Source: Neocallimastix lanati (nom. inval.) (Eukaryota; Neocallimastigomycota; Neocallimastigomycetes; Neocallimastigales; Neocallimastigaceae). From it: a DNA stretch of 64,000 bases. The DNA is taken from assembly GCA_016946835.1 (NCBI GenBank), contig JACVTC010000123.1, positions 425,001 to 489,000 of the forward strand. Direction: 5' to 3'. How positions within the stretch are numbered: position 1 is the stretch's first letter; each line of letters starts with the position of its first letter. Position numbers and translations under genes: made by a program. The notes under the pieces are model-generated. The model was given only the letters and a program-made list of their open reading frames with translations. It did no database searches and was not told where the DNA came from. Of this stretch, positions 13,607 through 32,204 are shown in pieces.

Positions 13607-13780
13607 CAAAATAAAATAAAATAAAATAAAATAAAATAAAATAAAATAAAATAAAATAAAATAAAATAAAATAAAATAAAATAAAATAAAATAAAATAAA
13701 ATAAAATAAAATAAAATAAAATAAAATAAAATAAAATAAAATAAAATAAAATAAAATAAAATAAAATAAAATAAAATAAA
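13607..13780. repeat. (AAAAT)n pentamer array, about 35 copies
   Basis: An uninterrupted aaaat array of 174 bp, visually perfect. Confidence 0.9.
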
Positions 13781-14061
13781 TCTATAGTTTAGAGATTTAT
13801 AAATCATAATATTAGTACAACTACAATAAAAATAGATATTAAAATTAAAAAAAATAAAAATAAAAAATATATTTAATAATATTAAAAATAAAATAATATT
13901 TATAATCATAATCATTAAGTTTATAATTAACCATTTATAAAAAAAAAAAAAAAAACTCTTAAAATCTATATAAATATATTTTTCATTTGTATCTATATTC
14001 ATTTTTTAATAGAATTTCATTATACCTATCCTTTTCCGTATTAATTCAATAATTATAAATA

Positions 14062-14170
14062 AATAAAAATAAAAATAAAAATAAAAATAAAAATAAAAAT
14101 AAAAATAAAAATAAAAATAAAAATAAAAATAAAAATAAAAATAAAAATAAAAATAAAAATAAAAATAAAA
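14062..14170. repeat. (AAAAAT)n hexamer array, about 18 copies
   Basis: Hexamer aaaaat repeated without visible interruption, about 280 bp from the pentamer array. Confidence 0.85.
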
Positions 14171-14552
14171 AAAAATAATAATAATAAAAGATAATATATT
14201 CCCAATAAATATATATATTTTTATTTATTTATTATTAGTAGTATTATTTATTTATTTATTTATTTTAATAAATATTTGTTGTTTGTTATTAATTATATTC
14301 ATTGTAGCAATTATATTATATTATATTATATTATATTATATTATATTATATTATAATCTATTTTTATTTTTATTTTTATTTTTTTTTTTTTATTTTCTAT
14401 AATTTCTTTTTATTTTTATCTTATTTTTTTTCTAATTATTTTTATATTTTTATATTTTAATTCTTTTACTTTGTTGTTTCTTTTTTTTTTTTTTTTTTTT
14501 TTTTTTTGGTAGTATTTTTAATATTTTTTTTTATTAATTTCATTTATCTCTC

Positions 14553-15030
14553 TTAAACAATCACTTTTCCTTTCCTTGCCTTTTTCTTAAGTGATTTCTT
14601 TAGTTCTTGTTTACGAATCTTTTCTTCATATTTTCTTTGTTTTTCTGGACTCATATTTTTTATTTCATTAGCACGAGCACGCTTTTGTTCTAACTTTTTC
14701 TTTGATAATTCCTACATAAAATTAAATTTTATAAATTATTTTATTTATTCGTTTGTTTGTTTGTATATTTGTTTATTTGTTTTTATTAATTAAAATATAT
14801 ATATATATATATTAATATTATTAATATTTTATTATTTAATAATTTTATTATCTAATAATCATTTTATTAAGCAAATAGAAATTAAATAAATAATAAAAAA
14901 AAAAAAAAAAAGCTTACTTCTTTATTCTTTTCTTCAATTTTATGAGTAATAGCAGCTTTAGCTTGATCTCTAGACTTCTTTAATTTGTTTCTAGTCTATA
15001 TTATATATTTAATAAAAGATTAAAAATTTC

Positions 15031-15061
<31 letters not shown>

Positions 15062-16920
15062 TATAAATATACATATATCGATTAGTTAATAATAATTAAA
15101 ATTTATCATGAAATTGAAAAAGAAAAAAAATTTTTTTCTTTTTTTTCTTTTTTTTAATGAATTCAATAACTAAAAATTAATAATATCAAAATTTATATAT
15201 GTTATTTATATAAAGAGAAGATGAAGAAATAAAAAACATACATCATTATCAACTTTTCCATGTTCACCAATGAAATCAATAATACGAATAATTAATTCAG
15301 TTAATTCTACAACAATGGCTTCCATATCATCATTCTTTTTATCGAAATTGGATGGAATTCTAGCAGTAATAGTAAGAGTCTTGTTTGGTGGTAATGGTGG
15401 TTCTTCAGATAAAATCTTGTCAATACTTTTTTTTTTTTTTATTTTTGAAATTATAATTATATAATAAAATTAAAATTAGCATATAATTAATAAATAAAAA
15501 TTGATATATATATTTTTTTTTAATTTATTTCTATTTCAAAATTTGTATTTAGATATATAGTTGTATAAAACGAAATTAACTAATTATTTTATATTTACTC
15601 TGGTTCGGTAGTTGGTTGATCAGTAATAATAATAGATTCAATCCATGGGTTATTACTCTTACAAACTGGGTTATCTAATTCACCTAAACTTAATTGAAGA
15701 GCATGTTTAACATAGGTATTATCAAATAATCTGGAAGCAAAATCAAAGGCATCAGTAACAACAGTGTAATCGATTGGATTTGGAGCATTGTTACCTTTGT
15801 ATCTTCTTGGGAAGTTTTTCTATTTTTAATATTTTAAATAAATAAATAAATAAAAATAAATAAATAAAAATAAATAAATAAAAATAAATAAGCTTACAAT
15901 AATTATAAATATTTTATATTTTTTATGCATATTTAATTAATAGCAATCATATAATAATATAAAATATATAATTTTATTATCATCCACTTACCAAATCATA
16001 TCTTCCCTTCTTGATTTCACCTTCCATTTTTCTATCCATAAGAGCAAAAACAAAATCATCACTTTCATTCTTATTTAAAACAGCTTCCATAACCTATTAA
16101 AAAAAACAAAATAAATAATAATAATATAAATTTTAATTTAATATCTTTTATATTGTTATTTTTTAATGAATAATACTAAATTAAATATATCAATGTTATA
16201 ACAATCATAAATATTTAAAATTAATATATACAATTTTATCGGTAGTTGGTTTAAAAAAGTTTCTAACAGTTAAGATGATATCTTGACGTGGACAAAGCTA
16301 TTTAAATAATTAAATATATATATGTATTTATTAAAATTCCAGTCACAAAATTAATACTTTCACAATAAATTTATATAAAGCATTATTTTATATATATATT
16401 ATTTTTTTTTAATTTTTATTTTTTTTCAATTAATTACTTTGACACGAGTAAAAACAGATTGACAGTGTTTTCTACCAGTAGCATAATACCAGAATTCATG
16501 ATTACCATCACGAACTAAAGTACTAGCATCATCAATACCAAGTTCAGCGAAGTTTTCTTTCCAAATCTTATAAGTACTAATTAACCATTCCTTAGCAATT
16601 TTTTCATTTTTAATTTTTCCGATATAGAAAACAATAAGATATACAGCTAGAACTGAAAATAAACAAATTTCAACCATTGGATTTTCAAGCTTGAAAACCT
16701 TGAAAAAATTTAATGGGGAATTGTAATTAATTGGTGCTGGTTCGTCATCTTTACTTAATAAAGGTTCATTTTCGGATTCTTTTTGAATTTCTTGTTCTAC
16801 TTTTTCATTTGGAACATATTCATCGTCATCATCTTTTTTTTTATTTTTATTTTATTTTATAAAATATAATTAATTAATAAACAATGATTAAATAAATAAA
16901 CAAACAAACAAACAAACAAA

Positions 16921-16960
<40 letters not shown>

Positions 16961-17150
16961 GTAATTATTTTAAATAAAATAAAATCTTATTGGTAAATAT
17001 TAAAATAAAATGATTTTATTCATTTGAGTTCTTCCCATATTTCTATTAAAAATTTGAAATGAAATTCAAACCTTGTTGAGCAAAGACGGTTGTAATGAAT
17101 AATAAAGTAAATAAACAAATTAATAAAAATTTCTTTGAAGTTAAATTCAT
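14553..17150 (-). CDS. CCDC47: CCDC47 homologue (DUF1682, ER membrane insertion factor)
   Basis: Eight exons splice in frame to 427 residues: 17150-17072, 16832-16438, 16297-16232, 16093-15992, 15819-15599, 15425-15242, 14995-14918 and 14711-14553. Residues 1-24 are a signal peptide (LLICLFTLLFITTVFA). An acidic segment DDDDEY follows, then a transmembrane helix at about 79-97 (EICLFSVLAVYLIVFYIG) and the conserved cytosolic domain with FWYYATGRKHC and CPRQDIILTVRNFF. The tail from about 350 is a Lys/Glu coiled coil ending KKARKGKVIV. Human CCDC47 is about 480 residues with the same order. In animals it is part of the PAT complex at the ribosome-translocon, which helps multipass proteins into the ER membrane and affects ER calcium. 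Its start lies 1.3 kb from that of GET5, on the opposite strand. Confidence 0.93.
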
Positions 17151-17163
17151 TTTAACTATTATC

Positions 17164-17203
<40 letters not shown>

Positions 17204-18442
17204 TTCTATTTTATTTCTATTATTTTTATATTACTTTTTATTCTATAATTTTTTAAAATTTTAATTTTGTTTATTTTTTTATTTTTTTATTTTTTTATTT
17301 TTTTTCTATTTAATTTTTTCTATTTTATTTCAAATAAGGAAGAAAAAAAAAAATAAATAAATAAATTTTTTTTTATTTTTCTAATATTAATTATTAATAA
17401 TAATGAATCACAAAAAAAAATATCAACTTATAATAATTATTATTTAATTATTAAATAATTATAAAATATGATTTTTTTTTTATCCTGTAAAAAAATTTGA
17501 TCATTTTTCATTGGCAAATAGAATTTAAAGAATAAAAAAGAAGATTTAATAATCATCACATATATTAATGAAAAAAAAAACATAGTATATATCAAACCAT
17601 AAAAAATACAATTTTTCTATTTATCTTAATCTATTTTGAAAAAAATATATGAAAAATTAATAAATTTTTCATATATTTTTTTTCTAAATAATTTATAATT
17701 CATATTTTATATATATCTAAAATACATATTCAATTTGTGTAAATTATTATAAATAATAAACTACCAATTTCTAATAATTTACTAATTTTTTAGTTAATTT
17801 TTTAAAAAAATAATATATATTGATATTATAAAATTTTCAAATAAAAATATATATTGATATTATAAAATTTTCAAATAAAAATATATATTGATATTATAAA
17901 ATTTTCAAATAAAAAAGTTTTTTTTATTTAAATGATTTACGTTTTTGTTAAAATTAATTAAATTATCATACAAAATATAAATAACAATTTTTAATGAACA
18001 AGTGAATAAATATTTCTAAGGTGAAGTTCAAATATATATATATATATTTTATTCTATTCATCTTTAATTAATTACAAATAGTAAAGAAATTATTAATTAA
18101 ATCCAAGTTTATGTTTTGGATTATGAAAATTTAATTTAATATATACATGCATAATAAAAATTGTTATTAAATAATTAATTATAATATAAAATTAAATCTT
18201 AAATTTGAAATATTGAATCCGGGTTAGGTAATTTATATGTATTTGTATTTAATATAATTTATAAACACTATTCGTTTAAGTTTTTTTTATAGTTTTTATT
18301 TTTATTGATATACACTTTGAAATTTTGATTAAATATAAAATTTCTTTTTTTACATTTTCAATTTAAAAAAAAAAAAAAAATTATTTTTTAGTTAATTGTT
18401 GTTATTATTTTTTTTAGTAATATACAAATAATAGTATTAAAA
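17151..18442. promoter_or_regulatory. Divergent intergenic region between CCDC47 and GET5
   Basis: A 1.3-kb A/T spacer separates the two start codons, so it must hold both promoters. It has a T run just upstream of CCDC47 (17167-17197) and a threefold tandem repeat (17813-17912). No specific regulatory motif can be named. Confidence 0.5.
17813..17912. repeat. 33-34-bp tandem repeat, three copies
   Basis: Three near-identical copies of a unit reading atatatattgatattataa followed by aattttcaaataaa, between the CCDC47 and GET5 start codons. Confidence 0.8.
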
Positions 18443-20084
18443 ATGACTAGTGTATTTAATGAAATTCAATTTTTAGCAGATATTATTGATGATATTGCTA
18501 CTCTTCCAATTAAATATCCATATGATTATATTATCCCAGAAACGAAAGTTCCAGCTTTACCAAAGCAATCTGAACCTTTTGAGTTAAGAGAATATAAAGT
18601 AATATAACTATTTATTATATTTTACATATTCAATAATTTAATATTTATATTTTACATATTCAATAATTTAATATTTATATTTTACATATTCAATTATATA
18701 ATATTAATAAATATTTCATATTCGTATATGTTAATTTTTTACTTGATACTATCCATATTATATATAAACATTTTTACATTTAATTACTATATTCATAATA
18801 CATATTATATATGTGAACTTCATTATCAATATTTATTAATAAAATTATAAAACAAAAAACAAAAAAACAAAACAAAACAAAACAAAAAAAATAGCCAGAA
18901 ACTCAAGACCAAGAAAAGCTTAGTAAGAAAACATTACTGGAATTATCATTATATTTATATTTATATTTATATTTTTTATTTTTATTAAATGATATTTTGA
19001 AAATAAATTACTTTAAGTAATGATATTTAGTATGAATAAAATAGTATTTATATTTTTGAGGAATTGTAAATTTTTATTTAGAAATTAAAAATCAATTATA
19101 AAAATGAAGATAATTTTAAAAAGGAAATTCGATTACTTCTTTTTGAATAGGAAGGGTAAAAAAAAAGAATAAATTGAATTCCAATATTTATTAGAAAACT
19201 GAAGATTAAATATAATTCCTAAAGTTAATTTTGAAAAATAATAAAGCATACTAAAATAAAAAATTAATTCATTTCAATTTTTAATATTATTAATTTATAA
19301 TGCTTTATCATATTATATTGTTTTAAAACAATTAAAAGTATATATATTTTCAAAATGAAATAACAATTTAATAATTATCTAAAATCATTATAAAATCTTA
19401 CAATAGATAGATATACATATATTGAACTTTAATTTTTTTCAATTTTAAAATTGTAAATTATTCATTATTTAATGATAACAATATATAAAATACATAATAT
19501 AATAATTATTATATTTTTTTGTGTTGAAAAAAGAAAAATATGTTAAATTTCCAATATATATATATATTTTTTTTTTAAATTTTATTTATTACATATTTTA
19601 ATTAATATTTTTAATATATATTTATAAATATTTTATTTATAAAGCTAATTCGACCGATACTATTAATTTTACTGTTAAAGCTCTAAAAGGTGGAATAACT
19701 TGTTCTGTTTCTCTTCCAAAATTTGCTTCTGTTGTTCAGTTAAAGAAGGAAATCGCTCCAAAATTTGATATTCCACCAGAATACCAACGTTTAGTTATTT
19801 CTGGTAAAGCATTATCTAATGAAAAAAATATAACAGATTATCCAATTAAGGAAAAGTCAATTGTTCACTTATTAAAACTTTCAACACCAATACCACTTCC
19901 AGTTGAAGATGATAAACCAAAGGAACATCATCATACTGAAAAATCTCCTGAAGAAATCGAAGCTGAACGTAAGACTCACTTCTTAACTGACCTTCAAAAA
20001 TTAGTTGAAAAGCATTATAAGAAGGACAGTGAAAAATCTAAATTAATCTTCGATAAATTAGCTGAATGCATGAACTCTTTATAA
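18443..20084 (+). CDS. GET5: Get5/Mdy2 (Ubl4A-like), GET-pathway ubiquitin-like protein
   Basis: Three exons, 18443-18598, 18895-18922 and 19645-20084, splice to 207 residues. The N-terminus (IDDIATLPIKYPYDYIIPE) resembles the Get4-binding segment of fungal Get5. A ubiquitin-like fold covers about 65-140 (INFTVKALKGGITCSVSLPK, then YQRLVISGKALSNEKNITDY). After a charged linker with a His cluster, the C-terminal helical segment (LTDLQKLVEKHYKKDSEKSK to MNSL) resembles the Get5/Ubl4A homodimerisation domain. Yeast Get5 is 212 residues. With Get4, Get5 bridges Sgt2 and Get3 to hand tail-anchored proteins to the ER membrane. Intron 2 is 722 nt, unusually long here, and holds a coding-like remnant. 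The match was made by eye; another UBL protein is possible but the two flanking segments favour Get5. Confidence 0.85.
18606..18692. repeat. 30-bp tandem repeat in GET5 intron 1
   Basis: Three copies of a unit built on ttttacatattcaataattt, inside the first intron. Confidence 0.75.
19083..19260 (+). pseudogene. Coding-like remnant inside GET5 intron 2
   Basis: Within the 722-nt intron the plus strand reads NYKNEDNFKKEIRLLLFE, then a TAG, then TAA and TGA stops in pieces such as IEFQYLLEN and RLNIIPKVNFEK. G and C are more frequent than in neighbouring introns. The stops again sit where Gln or Trp would be natural. It may be a small insertion of the same kind of decayed sequence as at 8.7 kb. 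Evidence is composition and reading only. Confidence 0.3.
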
Positions 20085-21562
20085 TTTAAATATTAATAAT
20101 ATCAATTTAAATAGCAAAAAATAATAAACATAGTTTTAATTGATATGATTTACTTATATTTAAATTTATTTCAATTTATATAAAAGAATAAATATAACAA
20201 TTAATATAAATAAAAAAGTTATAAATTTAATAAATATATATATAAAATTAAAGAAAAAAAATATAGATATATGTGTATATAAATGATATATGTTTATACC
20301 TATCAAAAGAAATCAAATCAAATATTAAATATATAAATATATATAATAATAATTTTTATTTTGCTTTAAATTTATTGTTGTAATAAATATTAATATAAAT
20401 ATGATTAATATTTAAAGAATAATATCAATATTAATTTGAGTTGTAGTAATCCCAACGAACATAAAGTAAAATTTTGATAATTAATAATAAAACATAATTA
20501 TTGGTTTAATTTTTTGTTTGCCATTAATATTATTAATGTTGTATATTTAATTGTATTATTATTATATTTAATAATACATATATATTCATTTAAAATTTAA
20601 AAGTGATGTTATTTTTTGAAATAAAATAGAAAAATATTTATTAATAAAAATGTATTTCAAATTATTAATTTAAAATAATTCGATAAAACTATAATAATAA
20701 GGATTTTGATTTTGCTTATTAATAAAGTTTTTATTCCATACTCAAAATATATAATATATATATATATTAAATTAAATTAAATTGGATAATAAATAATTAA
20801 ATACAATATATAAAAGATTTATTTTTCATTAATTAATAATATATATACTTTATTTTATTTTATTTTATTTTTTTTTTTTTTTTGTACTTTAAAATGTAAA
20901 GTTGAAATCTAAATTTAAAATGAAATAGTAATTTCAATAAATATTAATAAATAATATTTTAATATTATAAAAATAAATAGCAATTATTATTATTATTGTC
21001 ATCCTTTTAAATAAAATAGAAATTAAGTAATAAATAAATAAATATTTTTTAATAAATAAATTAATATTATTTAAATAGATAATAATCAATTACAAACAAA
21101 CAATTTACATATATATGTATATAAACAAGAATTGATTAGTAAATTGGATTTTTTTTTTTTTATCTTCAAGAATAAAAATATACTTTATATATATAGTTTT
21201 TATTTTTTTGAAGGGAAATTCTATAATAAAGTACATAATACTTGTTAATATTATTTATATAAAAAAAAAAGAATTTTATTAAAAATTTAATATAATAGGT
21301 ATTTTAAAAATTTAATAAAATAGTAAGTATTTGGAAAAAGAAGTTAAAATTTCGATGAAAAAATATGATTTAGAAATATATATATATATATTATTTTATC
21401 ATTATATTTAATAACATAATTTTTATTATTAATTTATTTCAATTATTAGTATATTTCAGTATATTGTTAGACCTTTTTTTTAAAAAATATAAATAAAAAT
21501 AATAAATCACACCCGGATAATAATATTTTTACATACAGCATTATCATTTCTGTAAATATCAG
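20085..21562. other. A/T-rich spacer
   Basis: About 1.5 kb between the GET5 stop and the next ATG, holding A/T microsatellites and T runs. Nothing else seen. Confidence 0.6.
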
Positions 21563-22020
21563 ATGTCAAGTGCTTCATTAGTATTTTTATTAACTTTTTC
21601 ATTTTTAATTGGATATCTTTTTTCATATTTAAATTTCTTTCAAGCATTCGCTTCAATTTTTACTGATTATTCCTCAATTCAAAATAAAGTATGTATGTAT
21701 TTTTAAGTTGGACTTATTAAAGATTCTTAATTAACATTATTCATGAATAATTATTTTATTTGTAGCATAACTTATTATATACATTTATCTTCTTAACTGT
21801 TTGCTTTATCTTAATTGTTATATTAGTTAAACCTTTAACAAAAGAAGAAGCAAAGAGAGTAAAAATAATTATTATATTTATAAAAAGTAAAAATTTTAAT
21901 GATTTTATTTATTTAATATTATTTTTTAATATAATAATATTTATAATATGTATTTAGTCGAAAGAGTATCCATTTCAAACATCTGCAAGAGAACAACTTG
22001 CTCGTCGTGGAAGTTTTTGA
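21563..22020 (+). CDS. Small two-transmembrane protein, unknown
   Basis: Exons 21563-21688, 21766-21858 and 21958-22020 join in frame to 93 residues. Two hydrophobic helices are visible: SLVFLLTFSFLIGYLFSYL at about 5-23 and LLYTFIFLTVCFILIVILV at about 45-63. A basic tail follows, KPLTKEEAKRSKEYPFQ, ending ARRGSF. Introns are short (77 and 99 nt) with gtatgt and gtaaaa donors and tag acceptors. The stop is 295 nt before the GPI1 ATG on the same strand. I do not recognise the family. Its size and topology would fit a small subunit of an ER membrane complex, and the neighbour GPI1 invites comparison with the small GPI-GlcNAc transferase subunits Eri1/PIG-Y, but no sequence motif supports that. 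Confidence 0.75.
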
Positions 22021-22315
22021 AATTTATTTAGATAGAGGTTAATATAAATTTAATTGTATTAAATTAATAAAAATTTATAAATCTGATAATATAAATAATT
22101 TTTGTATCAGTGCTTTGTTAATTCTTTAATATTAATAATATACTAATTTATTAATTTCTAATTGATATTCATTATCAAAATAATTTTATATGATGTTGTA
22201 TATAAATATATTATTTATTATTATATATTTTTTTTTATTTTATTTTTTTTTAAAAATAAAGAATAAAATTTATATTAATACTAAAATACCAATTAAGTAA
22301 GAATTTATACCAAAA
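22021..22315. promoter_or_regulatory. Short intergenic region upstream of GPI1
   Basis: 295 nt of A/T sequence between two genes on the same strand. It must hold the 3' end of the small gene and the GPI1 promoter. No motif identified. Confidence 0.4.
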
Positions 22316-28256
<5,941 letters not shown>

Positions 28257-30117
28257 ATAAATAAATACAAATTTATTAATTTTTAAAAAATGTTAATTTA
28301 TTTTATTATTAGTGTATATATTATATGTACACATATATTTTACTTAATATTTATTTTAGAAAAAATTATTTATTAAAATAACAATTAATTGATAAAAAAT
28401 AAAATCTTTATTTTTATTTCTTTATTTCTTTACTTTTATTTTTTTTGTTTTGATTACTTTCATTTATTTTATTTTTATATTCATCACTAAATTTATATAT
28501 TATATTAAAAAGAGAGAATAATTATAATAAAATATTCATTTCAAAAAAAAAAAAAAAAAAAAAAAAAAATTATAAAGCAATATAAACAAAAGTTGAAATA
28601 TAACAGAAAAATATAAATAAATTTAATGAGAAATAATAAATAAAACAAATATTAATAAAAAAAAATATAATAAAATATAATAGAATAAAATAAAATAAAA
28701 TAAAATAAAATAAAATAAAGATAAAGATAAAGATAAAAAAAAGATAAAATAAAATAAAAATAAAATATCAATAAAGATAAAATAAAATATAATAAACTAA
28801 AATAAAAATAAAATATAATATAATATAATAAAATAATTAGTAGAAATATAAATATAAGGTACATATTGAATAAAATAAAATAGATATAAGATGAATAACG
28901 TTATTATAATTATAATAATAGTAAAAATAAATCAATAATTTATCAATAAATTAAATAGAATAAAAAGTATAATTTTAAAAAAAAAAAAATTCATTTTTGT
29001 TATTTTCAATGTATAAAATAAATAAAACTTTTTAAAGTTTAAAGTGGTTTTAATTTATTATTTTAAATTTATTATTAACAATTTCTATTTTTTATATTAT
29101 TATTAGTAGTAGGTGTTGATTATTATTATTTAATATTTTCATTATTAAATAAAATTATTATGAATAAAATATTAATAATAAAGTTATAAAGTTTCATTAA
29201 TATTAATACTTTTCTATTTTATTTAATTTTGGAGAAAGTTTTAAATGTTACACAAAAATTAATAAGAAGTTAAAGTTATAATTAAAAATTATATATTATA
29301 TAATTTTTTAATTAATAATATATAATAACACTTTTTTTATCTAAATTTGACTTTTAATGTAAAATATTTTTAATAATATATAATAGTAATAGTTAAATAT
29401 TATTATTTTATGTGGTAGTAAAATGAAATAAATAATTAACATTAAAAGTATAATTTAGATAAAAAATCAATTTTAATAGAAATTATTCTATTTAATAATA
29501 ATAATTATTACATTTATTATTATCATTATTATTATCAATTTTATTATCAATTTTATTATTATTATCAATTTTATTATTATTATTAGGGTAATTAGTATTA
29601 TTTGGTTATTAGTATTTTACTATCAATGTCGTTATATTAAGAATTTAATATAATACTCGCAAATAACTTTATATATTATTTATTTTCTTTTATATTTTTC
29701 TTTTATTATATTATTTATTATATTTTATTTTTATAAATTACATTAAAGTTTTTAATATTTATTCTTTGAATATTATTACCTTTATTAACACACATATTAT
29801 AAATAATAAATCATTATATGTATTAATTATTAACCATTTCTTATTTAATTTGATTATTATTTTTTCCATTTCTAATTATATTCTTTAATAAACACTTTTT
29901 TTTTATTATTACCTTAATTTATAGTATATAATTAAATATTTGAAATTCCTTTCCAGGCAAGGTTAGTTTCTAAAAGTATTTTTAAATTCCAACTTATATA
30001 TTTTCTTATTAATGCTTACCAATAAATCTATAAAACAATAATATATTAAAATTTTTAATTATAATTAGTGAGATTATTGATTATTATTTATCAATTATTA
30101 TTATCGTTATATAATGT
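28257..30117. other. A/T-rich spacer downstream of GPI1
   Basis: A-rich and AAAAT-like arrays (28660-28850), ATT arrays (29515-29585). No gene supported; the 28652-28864 minus frame is a microsatellite translation. Confidence 0.6.
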
Positions 30118-30560
30118 ATGATTAATATGGATAACACTGAACATGAATTTGATAATGAAGAATTAGAAAGTATAAATATTACTATTAATAATAAATAATA
30201 TGAAAATGATAGATGAATAGGAAACTATTATTAATTTAATATATAAAATTATATATAATATATCTATTGTAGAACTTGTTTACAAAAAAAATTATGTTAA
30301 TAATAAATAATAGTAAAAGAAATATGTTTCAATATGATTAGTTACGAATTATTAAAATTAAACATATAAAATGAATTGATTATGCTATAGATCTTAATCG
30401 CAGCTTCCTAATGAGCTTATTTTCAAAAAAAAAAAACATATATATTTGGAGAATTTTTTAAAAACGTATGTTGAATATATATTAATAAAAGGTTAGATTT
30501 TATACTGATAACCATTTAATCTTTTATATACCATATATTGAATTTGTGAAACCAAATAAT
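30118..30560 (+). pseudogene. Possible decayed coding fragment
   Basis: The plus strand opens with ATG at 30127 and reads MDNTEHEFDNEELESINITI, followed by TAA and TGA stops. Further on come RSQLPNELIF-like and DNHLIFYIPYIEFVKPNN pieces in another frame (about 30500-30560). Stops at Gln/Trp-like places resemble the 8.7-kb island, but this stretch is more A/T-rich, so chance is harder to exclude. Confidence 0.3.
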
Positions 30561-31235
30561 TAATTCTTATATGATTACTAATACTTAAAAATAAATAACT
30601 TTAATAACTAAAAATTATTAATAATTCTGATGAATCGGTTTAATAATGTTAAAAATTAATATAAATTAAAGTTATTATAAATAAATAATAATACGTGAAA
30701 TAATATATTTTAGAGTTGGTAGTAATATATGTGGAAAAAAAAATTTTTTTTATTAATTTTTTAATATAAAATATTTTTTAAATTAAAACTATTTGATGGG
30801 TGAAACAAGAGTCAAAAAAAAAAAAAAAAAAAAAAAGTTTGAAAAATACAGAATTCATAAAAAAAAAAAAATTTTTTAATAATAAAATCAACATGAAGGA
30901 TATTGAATCTATTTATTTTTATTTTTAAAGAATATTGAATTTTTGATTGAAAAAAATGACATTTCAGATAATTGAATTTTAAACTTTAATTATTACATTT
31001 CTGATGAAAAAATTTTTTAAATTTAAAAAATTTTTAATGAATTAAAATATCAAATTATAGAAATGTTATAAACCAATACTGAATAAAATACAACTTAACA
31101 AAGAATTATTATAATAATAATAATAACAATAATAATAATTGAATAAAATGCATATATCTTAGTGACGGAATATTTAATTAGAATTTAAAAATTAGAATTT
31201 AGTGAAAAAAATGGATTTTATTATTATTAAAGTTA

Positions 31236-31445
31236 AATAAAATTCGATAGGAATATATAGTTCGAGTTTGAGGTATGAAAAGTTAAATAGTATTTTGGAA
31301 ATGGTGATTTTAAAATATATATTTTATACCTATTGGCTAATTTTCCTAAAATTGTGGAAGGTCCATACTTATGAGGTAAGTTTAGAATTTTCATTTAAGG
31401 TTAAAAGATGATGGATCGTTAACCCTAATATTATCATAAACTTTT
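31236..31445 (-). pseudogene. Decayed coding fragment, minus strand
   Basis: A stop-free stretch of 49 codons (31383-31236, minus) reads LPHKYGPSTILGKLANRYKI and then FPKYYLTFHTSNSNYIF. It has no start codon and no splice context. Upstream, another frame gives NIRVNDPSSFNLK, then TGA, then KF. The amino-acid mix is unlike random A/T translation. Likely a fragment of a dead gene or element. Confidence 0.35.
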
Positions 31446-31449
31446 GATA

Positions 31450-32136
31450 TTTGTTTTATTTTTATTATTTTAATATATTATTTATAGGAACACAATAGAT
31501 AATTTAAAAATTCATTAATAATATTTGATAAATTAATTATATTAGTATTTCTATTTTAAAATAAGTTATAATAAATAAATAAATAAATAAATTAAAAAAA
31601 AAAAATATATATATATATATATATTTATTTATTTATTTATTTATTATAAGTTTATGCTTCTTTTTATTATTTTTTTATTATAAGTGGCTCAAATGATATT
31701 TATTAATCATAGTTATTTATATTAATCTATTTCCAAATAAGTTTTATACTAAAATTGAAATTTCTTAAAATGGGAAGTTCATAATATTAAGATCTTTAAT
31801 AATATTAAAAGTAAAAGAATTAATAAAAAATTTATAATAATAATCACCCAAAAATTATTAAATATAATTTTAATATAAATTGTTATTTTAAGTACATTCA
31901 ATTATTTTAATTTTTTTTTTTAAAAAAAAAAATTTAATTTATTTTTCATTTAATATTTATTTTTAAGATAAAAAAAAGAATTAAATATTTATTTAATAAA
32001 GCTCATTTAATATTAGAATAAAATAAAAATATTAAATATATTTCATTATGGGATTTAATATTGTTAAAAGTGTACTATGGATTAATGAAATTATTAAAAG
32101 TATAAAAGTTATAAATAAATCAATAATGAATATAAT

Positions 32137-32204
<68 letters not shown>

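Larger units (their letters stand above)
13040..14552. other. A/T spacer with pentamer and hexamer arrays
   Basis: Contains TA tracts, the (AAAAT)n array and the (AAAAAT)n array listed separately, and a run of TTATA repeats at 14309-14352. The 160-residue minus-strand frame at 13520-14002 is a translation of the pentamer array and is not a gene. Confidence 0.7.

Noticed and set aside
13520-14002. 160-codon minus-strand open frame
   Set aside because: Over half of it translates the AAAAT pentamer array (FILFY repeats); no start context, domain or splice support.
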